This document shows positions 9,189 through 17,421 of a stretch of 30,364 bases of DNA, piece by piece (position 1 is the first letter of the stretch; the number at the start of each line of letters is the position of its first letter). The DNA is from Oceanicaulis sp. GTDB taxonomy: Bacteria; Pseudomonadota; Alphaproteobacteria; Caulobacterales; Maricaulaceae. A program made the position numbers and the translations under genes. The notes beneath the pieces are model-generated. The model had not been told where the DNA came from. It made no database searches and saw nothing but the letters and a program-made list of their open reading frames with translations. Where the stretch lies: NCBI GenBank assembly GCA_007571185.1, contig RKRX01000207.1, positions 1-30,364 on the forward strand, read 5' to 3'.

Positions 9189-10924
9189 GATTGTTTGTCA
9201 TCCTCCGCTGCATCGGCATCGAGCAGATCTGCCAGGTCAACACCCAGTTTTTCCGCTTCTAGCCCCAGATCAGACAGGCCGATATTCTCCAGATCGACGT
9301 CTTCGACCCCTTCATCAAAAATCTCGCTTTCAGTTGTTTCGGTCTCTGCAATTTCCGATGACGGCAGATCTTCTTCAGATATCCAGCCCGCCATCACACG
9401 CGCCCGCATGATCATCATTTCAGCATCTTCGGGTGATATGTCATCACCTTCCAGAACACCGGGTTCACGCACGCGCTCGCCATTCCTGGTCTCGTACCAA
9501 CCCCGCAACTCATCCGGGGTCAAACCCGCCAGATCTTCAATCGTGCAAATCTGATTCTCTCCAAACCTGATCGTCATGGACAGATTCACACCCTCGACAT
9601 CCAGCACAGCATCATCCACACCCAACTCCTTACGGCGCGCATCCTGCTCGGCAGCACACTTTTCAAGATGCTCACGCGCCCGGGTCTGGATTTCCTGCGC
9701 CGTGTCCTCATCAAAACTTTCAATCGCGGCGATCTCACCCAGATTCACAAAAGCGATATCTTCCACTTCGGCGAAACCTTCAGTGGCCAGCAATTGCGCG
9801 ATCATTTCGTCCACGTCCAGCGCGGCCATGAAAGCGCTGGTACGCTCGGCGAATTCCTTCTGGCGGCGCTCGGAGTCTTCCTCCTCGGTGAGGATGTCGA
9901 TGGTCCAGCCAGTCAAATCGCTGGCCAGACGCACATTCTGACCCCGACGACCGATCGCAAGGGACAGCTGATCATCGGGGACCACGACTTCGATACGCTC
10001 AGCTTCCTCATCAAGCACCACCTTGGTCACCTCGGCTGGCTGCAATGCGTTGACGATGAACGTAGCGGGATCAGAATTCCACGGGATAATGTCAATTTTC
10101 TCGCCAGCCAGCTCATTGACCACAGCCTGGACCCGACTGCCGCGCATACCTACGCAAGCGCCCACAGGATCAATGGAACTGTCATTGGAAATCACGGCGA
10201 TCTTGGCGCGCGAGCCCGGATCACGCGCCACACGAGGGATCTCGATGACACCTTCATAGACTTCCGGCACTTCCTGAGCAAACAGAGCGGTCATGAAGTC
10301 AGGATGGGCGCGCGACAGAAAAATCTGCGGTCCTCGGGTCTCTTCACGCACAGCATAAATATAGGTGCGAACCCGGTCGCCCATCTGCAGGCTTTCGCGC
10401 GGAATGCCGTCCGAGCGGCGGATAACGCCTTCGGCCTTACCTAGGTCGACGATAACATTGCCGTATTCCACACGCTTGACGATGCCGCTGACGATCTCCT
10501 CCACGCGATCCTTGTATTCATTGAACTGACGCTGACGCTCGGCCTCACGCACTTTCTGCATGATCACTTGCTTGGCGGTCTGGGACGCCACGCGACCAAA
10601 CTCGATCGGAGGCAATTCCTCTTCGTAGAATGCGCCGATTTCAGCTTCGGGATCACGGTGACGCGCCTGTTCCAAAGTCAGCTGATGAGCATCGTTCTCC
10701 ACCTCTTCCACCACAGTGGTGCGGCTAGTCAGGCGCATCTCACCGGTCTTGGGGTTGATGTCGCAGTGGATGTCCAGCTCGGCGCCATAACGCGAGCGAG
10801 CCGCCTTCTCGATGGCCTCTTCAATAGCCTCTAGTACGATCGACTCATCAATCATTTTCTCCTGCGCCACCGCACGGGCAATCTGCAGGACTTCCAGCTT
10901 GTTGGCGCTGACCCCGATAGCCAT
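9185..10924 (-). CDS. nusA: Transcription termination/antitermination factor NusA
   Basis: NusA binds RNA polymerase and nascent RNA and modulates pausing, termination and antitermination. The 579-residue product has the NusA N-terminal domain (ANKLEVLQIARAVAQEKMID), an S1 domain (GIVKRVEYGNVIVDLGKAEG), and two KH domains including CVGMRGSRVQAVVNELAGEK and LAIGRRGQNVRLASDLTGW. C-terminal helix-hairpin-helix repeats follow. The tail is strongly acidic and longer than in E. coli, as is common in alphaproteobacteria. The ATG at 10924 is preceded by AAAGAGG. The gene lies 17 bases downstream of rimP and overlaps the YlxR gene. Confidence 0.97.
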   Translation of the reverse strand: MAIGVSANKLEVLQIARAVAQEKMIDESIVLEAIEEAIEKAARSRYGAELDIHCDINPKTGEMRLTSRTTVVEEVENDAHQLTLEQARHRDPEAEIGAFYEEELPPIEFGRVASQTAKQVIMQKVREAERQRQFNEYKDRVEEIVSGIVKRVEYGNVIVDLGKAEGVIRRSDGIPRESLQMGDRVRTYIYAVREETRGPQIFLSRAHPDFMTALFAQEVPEVYEGVIEIPRVARDPGSRAKIAVISNDSSIDPVGACVGMRGSRVQAVVNELAGEKIDIIPWNSDPATFIVNALQPAEVTKVVLDEEAERIEVVVPDDQLSLAIGRRGQNVRLASDLTGWTIDILTEEEDSERRQKEFAERTSAFMAALDVDEMIAQLLATEGFAEVEDIAFVNLGEIAAIESFDEDTAQEIQTRAREHLEKCAAEQDARRKELGVDDAVLDVEGVNLSMTIRFGENQICTIEDLAGLTPDELRGWYETRNGERVREPGVLEGDDISPEDAEMMIMRARVMAGWISEEDLPSSEIAETETTESEIFDEGVEDVDLENIGLSDLGLEAEKLGVDLADLLDADAAEDDKQS

Positions 10925-10941
10925 ATCCGCATTTCCTCTTT

Positions 10942-11478
10942 CTACTTGTCAATCTGACCGTCTTCACCCCTGATCGGACTACGGGCTTTTGGGCTCGTTT
11001 CCATAAGCGCATCGACCATCACCAACCTGGCGTCTGCAATCCAATCGAAGGGGATGACAGCCGTGTCTTCCTCTCCCGCAAGGTCCATCCGCACGTTTCT
11101 ATCCTCAACGCCCGCTAACATGCCGCGGAATCGCTTGCGTCCTTCCACCAACCGGTCCAGTTCGATTTTCGCTTCGAATCCTTCCCAGCGTTCAAAATGC
11201 GCCAGAGTGGTCAGGAGGCGATCAATACCCGGCGAGGAGATTTCCAGATCATATTCGCCCGGAATTGGATCAACATCATCAAAAACCTCCGACACCGCCC
11301 GCGACAGGCCTGCGCAGTCATTCACATCCATACCGCCCTCATGACGCTCGGCCATAATCTGCACAGTGGTTTTCCTGCCGCTCATCACCCGCACACGCAC
11401 GATCTCGAGCCCCAGCGCCCCAGCCAAAGGTTCAGCAATGGTGAGAATCCGCTCGTCTTGCGGGCTGCGAGTTTTCAC
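10942..11478 (-). CDS. rimP: Ribosome maturation factor RimP
   Basis: RimP assists 30S subunit maturation. From the GTG at 11478 the product is 178 residues, matching the family. The two-domain pattern is visible: ILTIAEPLAGALGLEIVRV, then DCAGLSRAVSEVFDDVDPIP, then YDLEISSPGIDRLLTTLAHF with the conserved LEISSPG. The frame stays open to an ATG at 11610, but the extra 44 residues are unlike RimP. The GTG choice rests on the homologous start and on a GGAGG about a dozen bases upstream; the spacing is a little long, so the exact start is uncertain. It leads the nusA-infB operon. Confidence 0.92.
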   Translation of the reverse strand: MKTRSPQDERILTIAEPLAGALGLEIVRVRVMSGRKTTVQIMAERHEGGMDVNDCAGLSRAVSEVFDDVDPIPGEYDLEISSPGIDRLLTTLAHFERWEGFEAKIELDRLVEGRKRFRGMLAGVEDRNVRMDLAGEEDTAVIPFDWIADARLVMVDALMETSPKARSPIRGEDGQIDK

Positions 11479-11640
11479 GGACGGCTCTGACCCTCCATAT
11501 AAGACCGGATCAGGTATGAAAAAAGCGACTCCGATCCAGAGCCGCCCGATCCACCATCCGGCACGTCGAACTGATAAGACCTTCATACGCCGCAATGATC
11601 GGCAGGGCAATGGGGGTTGCGCTCATGGTCAGTATGGCAA
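11479..11640. other. trmB-rimP intergenic spacer
   Basis: These 162 bases contain the rimP ribosome binding site (CCTCC on the + strand at 11492-11496). A TTATAT element occurs nearby but overlaps that site and has no good -35 partner, so no promoter is called. No terminator hairpin with a T-run was seen. Confidence 0.35.
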
Positions 11641-12324
11641 TCAACCTTTCACAAAATCAAAAAAAACCGGTTCGATATCGCCCAGACGCTTGGACTGGTA
11701 GCGGGTGATAATGTGGTCAACGGGACTGCACCTCCAGTCCGACGCCTGCGTTGCGGTCCAGTTCAACCCTGACGCGCCGATCAGAATCGGCAAGGCGTGA
11801 TCAGCATAAGCACGGACGTCGGTCGCCACTCGCAAACGGCCACCCGGTTTGAGCAACCGTGCGAACTCCTCCGCGGTGTCGGGTTGGACGAAACGACGCT
11901 TGGCGTGACGCTTTTTGGGCCAAGGATCGGGAAACAACAGGAAAATCCTGTCAAAACCCGCCGACGGCATTCGGTTCATCTCATCCCTGGCGTCTGACCG
12001 CTTGACCCGCACATTGGTGAGCCCATAGCTATCAATACCTACCAGCGCTTTGGCCACACCGTTGAGAAAAGGTTCGATGCCCAAAAACCCGATTCCAGGC
12101 GCTCGCCGGGCCTGACCAATCAGATGTTCGGCCGCGCCAAACCCGATCTCCAACGCATAACCGTCATGGCCGGGCAGGAGAGAGTGAATATCGAGCCTGC
12201 CTTCATCCGGCCAGCGCAGCGTGGGTAGGCGGACATCCACCAGGGTTTGCTGACGCTTGGTGAGCCTGTGACCGCTGGTGCGCCCGTATAAGCGTCGCGC
12301 TCGGGAACGCTTCGGCTCGGTCAT
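11641..12324 (-). CDS. trmB: tRNA (guanine-N7-)-methyltransferase
   Basis: TrmB methylates guanosine-46 of tRNA using S-adenosylmethionine. The 227-residue product has the SAM-binding motif ALEIGFGAAEHL, the family motif LLFPDPWPKKRHAKRRFVQP and the C-terminal TRYQSKR element. It lies just downstream of metK, which makes its cofactor, and may be co-transcribed with it; the gap is 103 bases. A GGATGG precedes the ATG. The call is firm. Confidence 0.96.
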   Translation of the reverse strand: MTEPKRSRARRLYGRTSGHRLTKRQQTLVDVRLPTLRWPDEGRLDIHSLLPGHDGYALEIGFGAAEHLIGQARRAPGIGFLGIEPFLNGVAKALVGIDSYGLTNVRVKRSDARDEMNRMPSAGFDRIFLLFPDPWPKKRHAKRRFVQPDTAEEFARLLKPGGRLRVATDVRAYADHALPILIGASGLNWTATQASDWRCSPVDHIITRYQSKRLGDIEPVFFDFVKG

Positions 12325-12427
12325 CTAGAGTTTCCATCCTGTCTCGGTCTCGTCCGGCGACAGCATGCCGGACACCAGGGCCTGGCTTCCGGCCCTTCAT
12401 GATCCGTTCCGTCTGCAACATGACCCG
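12325..12427. other. metK-trmB spacer with short inverted repeats
   Basis: Read on the minus strand this spacer contains two small GC-rich inverted repeats, GGGCC...GGCCC and TCCGGC...GCCGGA. Neither is followed by a T-run. They may weaken read-through from metK, but no terminator can be claimed. Confidence 0.3.
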
Positions 12428-13615
12428 TCAGACCAGCGCTTTGATCTGGTCGACCAGATCAGTCTTTTCCCACGAGAAACCGCCATCAGCGTCGGGCGTC
12501 CGCCCGAAATGACCATATGCGGCGGTACGCTCATAGATCGGGCGGTTCAACCCCAGATGGGTGCGAATGCCCCGCACACTCAGATCGACCATTTCTGGCA
12601 GGACTTTTTCTAAGATAACATCGTCAATCTCACCAGCGCCATGCGTGCTTACATATACAGATAGCGGTTTGGCCACACCGATCACATAGCTCAACTGGAT
12701 TGTGCATTTACGGGCAAGCCCCGCGGCCACAACATTTTTCGCCAGGTAACGGGACACATAGGCTGCCGAACGATCCACCTTTGTGGGATCTTTGCCAGAG
12801 AACGCTCCGCCGCCATGGGGCGCGGCGCCGCCATAAGTGTCCACGATGATTTTGCGGCCGGTCAGACCGGCATCACCATCCGGACCGCCAATCACAAACT
12901 TGCCAGTGGGATTAACATAAAACTCGTCTTCAGGCGGGAACCAGCCCTCGGGCAATACTGAAATCACCGCAGAACGCACCAGCTCACGCACATCATCGGG
13001 ATTGACGCTTTCTTTATGTTGGGTGGAAACCACCACGCTGGCTACATCCACCGGGCGGCCGTTTTCGTAGCGCAGGGTCACCTGGGACTTGGCGTCAGGC
13101 CCGAATTCAGGTCGCTCACCGGTTTTGCGCTGACGAGCCATTTCTTTAAGTATCTGATGAGAATAACTGATCGGCGCTGGCATGAGTTCAGGGGTTTCGT
13201 CACAGGCATAACCGAACATGATGCCCTGATCGCCCGCTCCTTCTTCGAGAAAAAGGCCGGCGCCAGCATCGACACCCTGGGCGATATCAACGGATTGTTC
13301 ATGCAGATAGTTATCAACATGCACAGTTTTCCAGTTAAAACCGTCTTGCTCATAGCCGATTTCGCGCACAGCCCGGCGAGCAGCGTCCTCAATCTCATTG
13401 TGGTCGATCTGACCCGCGCAGCGCACCTCTCCCGCCAGCACAATCCGGTTCGTGGTTGTCAAGGTCTCACAGGCCACACGCGCCACCGGATCCCTGGCCA
13501 GAAACAAATCCACCATCGTATCAGAAATACGGTCACAAACCTTGTCGGGGTGCCCCTCAGACACACTTTCACTTGTGAAAAGACAGGACGAACGAGCCAA
13601 GAGCGTGCTCCACAT
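12428..13615 (-). CDS. metK: S-adenosylmethionine synthetase
   Basis: MetK makes S-adenosylmethionine from methionine and ATP. The product (395 residues) shows [20 protein letters not shown] at the N-terminus, the signature [12 protein letters not shown] and the phosphate loop [16 protein letters not shown]. The start is uncertain. The ATG at 13615 lies inside an inverted repeat and has no clear Shine-Dalgarno sequence. A TTG at 13600 (giving [12 protein letters not shown]) is preceded by GGAGC at seven bases and gives a more usual N-terminus. SAM made here would serve TrmB and, in principle, the methyltransferases of the adjacent glycan cluster. Confidence 0.95.
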   Translation of the reverse strand: MWSTLLARSSCLFTSESVSEGHPDKVCDRISDTMVDLFLARDPVARVACETLTTTNRIVLAGEVRCAGQIDHNEIEDAARRAVREIGYEQDGFNWKTVHVDNYLHEQSVDIAQGVDAGAGLFLEEGAGDQGIMFGYACDETPELMPAPISYSHQILKEMARQRKTGERPEFGPDAKSQVTLRYENGRPVDVASVVVSTQHKESVNPDDVRELVRSAVISVLPEGWFPPEDEFYVNPTGKFVIGGPDGDAGLTGRKIIVDTYGGAAPHGGGAFSGKDPTKVDRSAAYVSRYLAKNVVAAGLARKCTIQLSYVIGVAKPLSVYVSTHGAGEIDDVILEKVLPEMVDLSVRGIRTHLGLNRPIYERTAAYGHFGRTPDADGGFSWEKTDLVDQIKALV

Positions 13616-13633
13616 AAGGCGATCTTTATGTGG
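13610..13633. promoter_or_regulatory. Palindrome at the metK start (candidate operator or RNA hairpin)
   Basis: CCACATAA (13610-13617) and TTATGTGG (13626-13633) form a perfect 8-bp inverted repeat around eight central bases, GGCGATCT. It overlaps the upstream metK ATG. The ACATAA...TTATGT form resembles the operators of ArsR-type regulators of SAM/SAH metabolism as I remember them, but that link is an inference. The same arms could fold in mRNA and hide the start codon. Confidence 0.45.
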
Positions 13634-13752
13634 CGGGCTTAAACTCCATCAGGCGCCGGAGCGCAAGGCCATCTCTGTAACACAATCCGGCCCACACTCG
13701 CCAGGTCAATGATCTTTCTCAACAGGCGGTTACAGGCACATGGGCCAGGCGA
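13634..13752. other. metK upstream region
   Basis: These 119 bases separate metK from the glycan cluster upstream of it on the same strand. A TTGACC is present on the minus strand, but no good -10 lies at the right distance, so the metK promoter is not placed. No SAM riboswitch consensus was recognised. Confidence 0.3.
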
Positions 13753-14616
13753 TCACACATCCCCGGGAATAAAAGCGGGATTTTCCGCAACCAGAACGCC
13801 ATCACCGATCTTGATCAGGCCATAGGGCGTGTCACAGAGCTGACCACGTTCATAGTCCACACGGATACGCCAGCCCCGATCGCGAAACAGAGCCACCATA
13901 GCGTGGTGACGTCCAGAGGAAATATGCGTGCCTATGAGCACGGCTTTCGCTCTCGCCTTCACCAACGCCATAGCGTGGGGAAGAACGTCATATTCCACAC
14001 CCTGAACATCCATGTGCAGAAAGTCCACAGGCCCTGAGAGACGGCCGAAAACATCCTCCAACGTGTACTGCGGCACCGTCACCGTGGCGGCGGCCTGCCC
14101 AGCCTGACGCAAGGATGCCCCATAATCCTCATCGGGGTTCTCAATCACCGGGAAGGATATTTCCCCGGTTTCAGCGCCGAGAGCGCCATGGATCAGGCTC
14201 ACGCCATCGCCGTTCAAGCCGTTGATCTCAAAGTGCTCTTTCATGAACGCATAGTGTACGCTATCGGCCTCCACGGCGATGGCTTCCACATCAGTGATCG
14301 CAGACCGTTGGCGGCAGGCGGCCAGCGCCGCTGACGTCCATGGGCCCCAACCTGCACCAAGCTCCACAAAGCGATAGGCGCCCTCAGCGCGCAACACGCT
14401 TTCCAGAACCGCCACCCAGTCCAGATAATGCTCGTTCACCACCGGAAACCCCGGCGTCATTCTGGCGCCTGCAGGCGGTGCAAATTTCACCCAGCCCTTC
14501 TTGTACCGGACCCGTGTAGCGAGCCCCAGAAAATTGTATACGCTGCGCCCATCCGCCTCGATTTCAACAGGATTGAATGCCTGAAACACCGGATCCTGTT
14601 TGTACTTGCCCATCAT
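13753..14616 (-). CDS. FkbM-family methyltransferase
   Basis: The 287-residue product is a SAM-dependent methyltransferase of the FkbM type, a group that often O-methylates sugars of surface glycans. The SAM-binding loop is VELGAGWGPWTSAAL (about 84-98), an acidic residue follows in AIAVEAD, and the FkbM-typical HMDVQGVEYDVL motif lies near 197-208, with a preceding TLEDVFGRL segment. It starts nine bases after the large glycosyltransferase gene, with GAAGGA upstream; two adjacent ATG codons are possible starts. It is the last gene of the glycan cluster. The acceptor is unknown. Confidence 0.85.
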   Translation of the reverse strand: MMGKYKQDPVFQAFNPVEIEADGRSVYNFLGLATRVRYKKGWVKFAPPAGARMTPGFPVVNEHYLDWVAVLESVLRAEGAYRFVELGAGWGPWTSAALAACRQRSAITDVEAIAVEADSVHYAFMKEHFEINGLNGDGVSLIHGALGAETGEISFPVIENPDEDYGASLRQAGQAAATVTVPQYTLEDVFGRLSGPVDFLHMDVQGVEYDVLPHAMALVKARAKAVLIGTHISSGRHHAMVALFRDRGWRIRVDYERGQLCDTPYGLIKIGDGVLVAENPAFIPGDV

Positions 14617-14625
14617 TGTTTTCCT

Positions 14626-16458
14626 TCAGGCCGACATCAAAGATAAAATATCGGACACGAAATTGGCACGACCGTAGCGTGCCTTAATCAGGGTCAGCGC
14701 CGCCTGGCGCCGACGGAGGGTGTCTAGGTCAGAACCCAGCGCCTCCAGCCGCTCCGGCAGGGCACGGACACTGGCCCGATCTTCCGCACACTGAACAACA
14801 CCCTGTTCCCAGATCAGTTGGGATCCTGGCGCCTTGTAATTGTCAGACAGAACAACGGGCACGGCCCCATTAGCGATAGCTTCCCATAAACGGATTGAAT
14901 TGGGCCCCGTCCCTGAGGGACATAACGCAAACCTAGTCTGCTCCATGATATGACGAAACTCGGCAGAGGCTTGCATATCCACAGAATTTTCATCGGTCCC
15001 GGTTTTGTTGAACACCTGCCGGTCATAAACGATTTTGTTATAGTGCCAGGATTCGCGATCTCGCACATAGCCGCGAGGGTCGTCACCGAGCTCCTCAAGC
15101 ACATAGGTGCGGGATCGGGTCAGATAGAGATCAGTGCCTCGCGCTCCTACAAACGAGAATAGATATTGGCGAGTCTGCAACGGTATCGCGACACTGTCGG
15201 AAACCTGAACCGGATATAGTGGAAACGGATGAATGGCCATGGACCTGTCTGCACCAAAGCAGATGCGATCATGGGTGGCGTGCGCCCAGAACACATCCGT
15301 TACGCCTGATTCTTCAAAAAGTGCGACAAATTCCAGCATGTGAATATGCTGGCAGACGGTCACGATCCGATCATAACTGCGCAAGGCGTCAGCCGCCCGC
15401 GCCAACCCGTTCTTAAGTTCAGACAAACGGTCCATATCCGATTTGTTGTGATTTGTTACATCAACCAGGGTCGCCCAGGGAAAGCCCAGATAAGCGACCT
15501 TACCGCCACGCTGCGCCAGTCGCCGAATCTGATTGAATGCATGCTGTTCGGTAATGGCGGGATACTGCCAGTGCGCGTCATATCCCGCCACATTCCGGTC
15601 CCGATACAGGCCCCCGCTCCGGCGATCCGCGTTGGGCGAACCTTCAATACGGGTAACAGGCAAAGCCCTCTTCGTGCAATCGGGAGCGTGCCGGACGGGT
15701 GTCTGCGTACCACGCTCCTGCGCCCATTTCTCAAGAGTCGAGTTTAATCTGACGGACGGAAATTTATCGGTTCGGACCGGCCACATCTCAATGTCGAGCC
15801 GGGCCGAATCGGTCAATCCGTCACCAGGGTGCACCATGGCCATGCCGCCTACGATCCGCATATCGCCTTTTTTGTCATAGGTGCGGATGCCGGTGTCGTG
15901 CACATGGATGCTACGCACATGGCGGCAGGGATTGTAAAGCGTGTGACCATAGATCGCGAAAGTATAGGCAACCTTGTTATCACAACGCGGCGTTCCCAGC
16001 GGAAAATTCAAGCACCGATCCCGGTCCGGGTTACAGGCGTGCGCGGGCGCATAGGCCCAAACATCCTGCGACCAGTGTGGATCTGGATGCAGAACTGGTT
16101 GATCGTCTTCAAGTTCATGACGACTGAGGGCCACAAAACCGGTGGGATCATGTTCAAACACCGTCTCCAGCGCGTTGAGGGTATCGTCAAAGTAGATATC
16201 GGCGTTCGCGAGTACCGAAATATGATCGGGGCAGTACGCTTCGGTCAGCTGCGTCCAGTCCTGATAGGTCGGACGATGGTCCATGCGAATGACCGTAACC
16301 CGTCCATCCTCCAGCGCGATCTCCGCCCCGTCATCAACCATAAGATAGACATGCGCAATCGACGCATTCTGTCTGTTCTTCTCGAGGCAAAGTCCAAGCT
16401 CTTCACGTCGGGCGGGGTCGGTGGGCCTGAAATAGGGTGCAAACAGGGAAATGGGCAC
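14626..16458 (-). CDS. Two-domain glycosyltransferase with C-terminal exostosin (GT47-like) domain
   Basis: The 610-residue product joins two apparent sugar-transfer domains. The N-terminal part (about 1-200) begins ISLFAPYFRP and carries NADIYFDDTL near residue 84, a DxD-like element typical of GT-A folds. The C-terminal part (about 290-605) resembles exostosin-like glycosyltransferases, with the region RFALCPSGTGPNSIRLWEAI followed by ANGAVPVVLSD near residues 520-555. The start is GTG with CAGGAG about ten bases upstream, three bases after the preceding sulfotransferase. No signal peptide or membrane segment is evident, so it probably acts in the cytoplasm. Donor and acceptor cannot be read from the sequence. 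Confidence 0.75.
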   Translation of the reverse strand: MPISLFAPYFRPTDPARREELGLCLEKNRQNASIAHVYLMVDDGAEIALEDGRVTVIRMDHRPTYQDWTQLTEAYCPDHISVLANADIYFDDTLNALETVFEHDPTGFVALSRHELEDDQPVLHPDPHWSQDVWAYAPAHACNPDRDRCLNFPLGTPRCDNKVAYTFAIYGHTLYNPCRHVRSIHVHDTGIRTYDKKGDMRIVGGMAMVHPGDGLTDSARLDIEMWPVRTDKFPSVRLNSTLEKWAQERGTQTPVRHAPDCTKRALPVTRIEGSPNADRRSGGLYRDRNVAGYDAHWQYPAITEQHAFNQIRRLAQRGGKVAYLGFPWATLVDVTNHNKSDMDRLSELKNGLARAADALRSYDRIVTVCQHIHMLEFVALFEESGVTDVFWAHATHDRICFGADRSMAIHPFPLYPVQVSDSVAIPLQTRQYLFSFVGARGTDLYLTRSRTYVLEELGDDPRGYVRDRESWHYNKIVYDRQVFNKTGTDENSVDMQASAEFRHIMEQTRFALCPSGTGPNSIRLWEAIANGAVPVVLSDNYKAPGSQLIWEQGVVQCAEDRASVRALPERLEALGSDLDTLRRRQAALTLIKARYGRANFVSDILSLMSA

Positions 16459-16461
16459 CGA

Positions 16462-17421
16462 TCAGTACTCCTGATGCTCGACATCGCTTCCAGGCCCTGC
16501 GGTGCGCGAGATCGGCAAAACCTCCAGTGCAGCCTCATACCCCAAACGCGCACACAATGACCGATAACCTTGACTGTCGGCAGCCTCTTTAACCAGATCG
16601 CTGGTGTAGATGCGGCGGCAACGTGGCGTGATCTTGTGGCTGCGTCGCCCGCTGTCCCCCGACAGATTCATGACGCAGATGAGCATTTTCCAGTCTGGAT
16701 TGAACCGCAGCTCCAGGATGTCACAAATTTCCCGCATGCTGCGGTCAGGGTCTTCGGTAAACGTTTCATATCGAATCAGTGGTAGATCCGAGTGAGCGTC
16801 CAGAAAAGCCAGATAGCGGATCGCATACTCTTCCAGACAGAAAGGAGAGAAATGCCGCCAGTCATTCCACGCCAGCGCCAGCCAGGAATCAATGGGATGG
16901 CGGACAGTCACGATTGATCGCACCGGCGCCAACTCTTCAACCATTTCACGCAAGCCGGGCCGCTCCCGCCAGGGTGTCTCGGTACAGAACCTAGAATGGG
17001 CATGATCTCGTAATACCAGGTTCCGCCCAGTACGGGATAGACGCTCATAAAGCGCACCAATTGAGGCCCTGAACATGGATACGGCTGTGTCGGTGTCAAT
17101 CGGATTGCGCACATTGCGCGCCAGCAGGATGGGGTCTGTCGGTGCAAACCGGGACTGTCGGGTCTTTGTATGAAGACTGCTGAGCGGATCCACCTCGCTG
17201 AGTACTAGGGTATTAGGCTGGGACTGCACCCCCTTCGAAAACAGCGTCCCGCCCGTGCAGGCGAAATGATGCACTGTGCGAATCGGTGCAGGGTCCGAAC
17301 GTGGCCTCCGATCCAGGATTGCGACCAGCCGGGTCAAGTTCTCAACCGGCAAGCGACGCACACCCTCCACATCGGGAAGAATCGCGCCCTGTCCGTCAGC
17401 ATATCGGGTTAAGTTATCCAT
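16462..17421 (-). CDS. Sulfotransferase-like protein
   Basis: From the chosen ATG the product is 319 residues. The 5'-phosphosulfate-binding loop of PAPS-dependent sulfotransferases is seen as HHFACTGGTLFSKGV (51-65), and the 3'-phosphate-binding segment as IVTVRHPIDSWLALAWN (170-186), followed by RYETFTEDP. The acceptor is unknown but is likely a sugar, given the neighbours. The ATG at 17421 overlaps the end of the preceding gene by eight bases (ATGGATAA). An upstream start at 17541 would add 40 basic residues lying over the preceding gene and is less likely. Confidence 0.8.
   Translation of the reverse strand: MDNLTRYADGQGAILPDVEGVRRLPVENLTRLVAILDRRPRSDPAPIRTVHHFACTGGTLFSKGVQSQPNTLVLSEVDPLSSLHTKTRQSRFAPTDPILLARNVRNPIDTDTAVSMFRASIGALYERLSRTGRNLVLRDHAHSRFCTETPWRERPGLREMVEELAPVRSIVTVRHPIDSWLALAWNDWRHFSPFCLEEYAIRYLAFLDAHSDLPLIRYETFTEDPDRSMREICDILELRFNPDWKMLICVMNLSGDSGRRSHKITPRCRRIYTSDLVKEAADSQGYRSLCARLGYEAALEVLPISRTAGPGSDVEHQEY

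Noticed and set aside
11497..11525. Possible -10 TTATAT upstream of rimP
   Set aside because: It would start the transcript at or after the ribosome binding site, and the -35 is only a T-run.
13616..13752. SAM riboswitch upstream of metK
   Set aside because: No match to the SAM-II or SAM/SAH core patterns that I could recognise; only the short palindrome at the start stands out.
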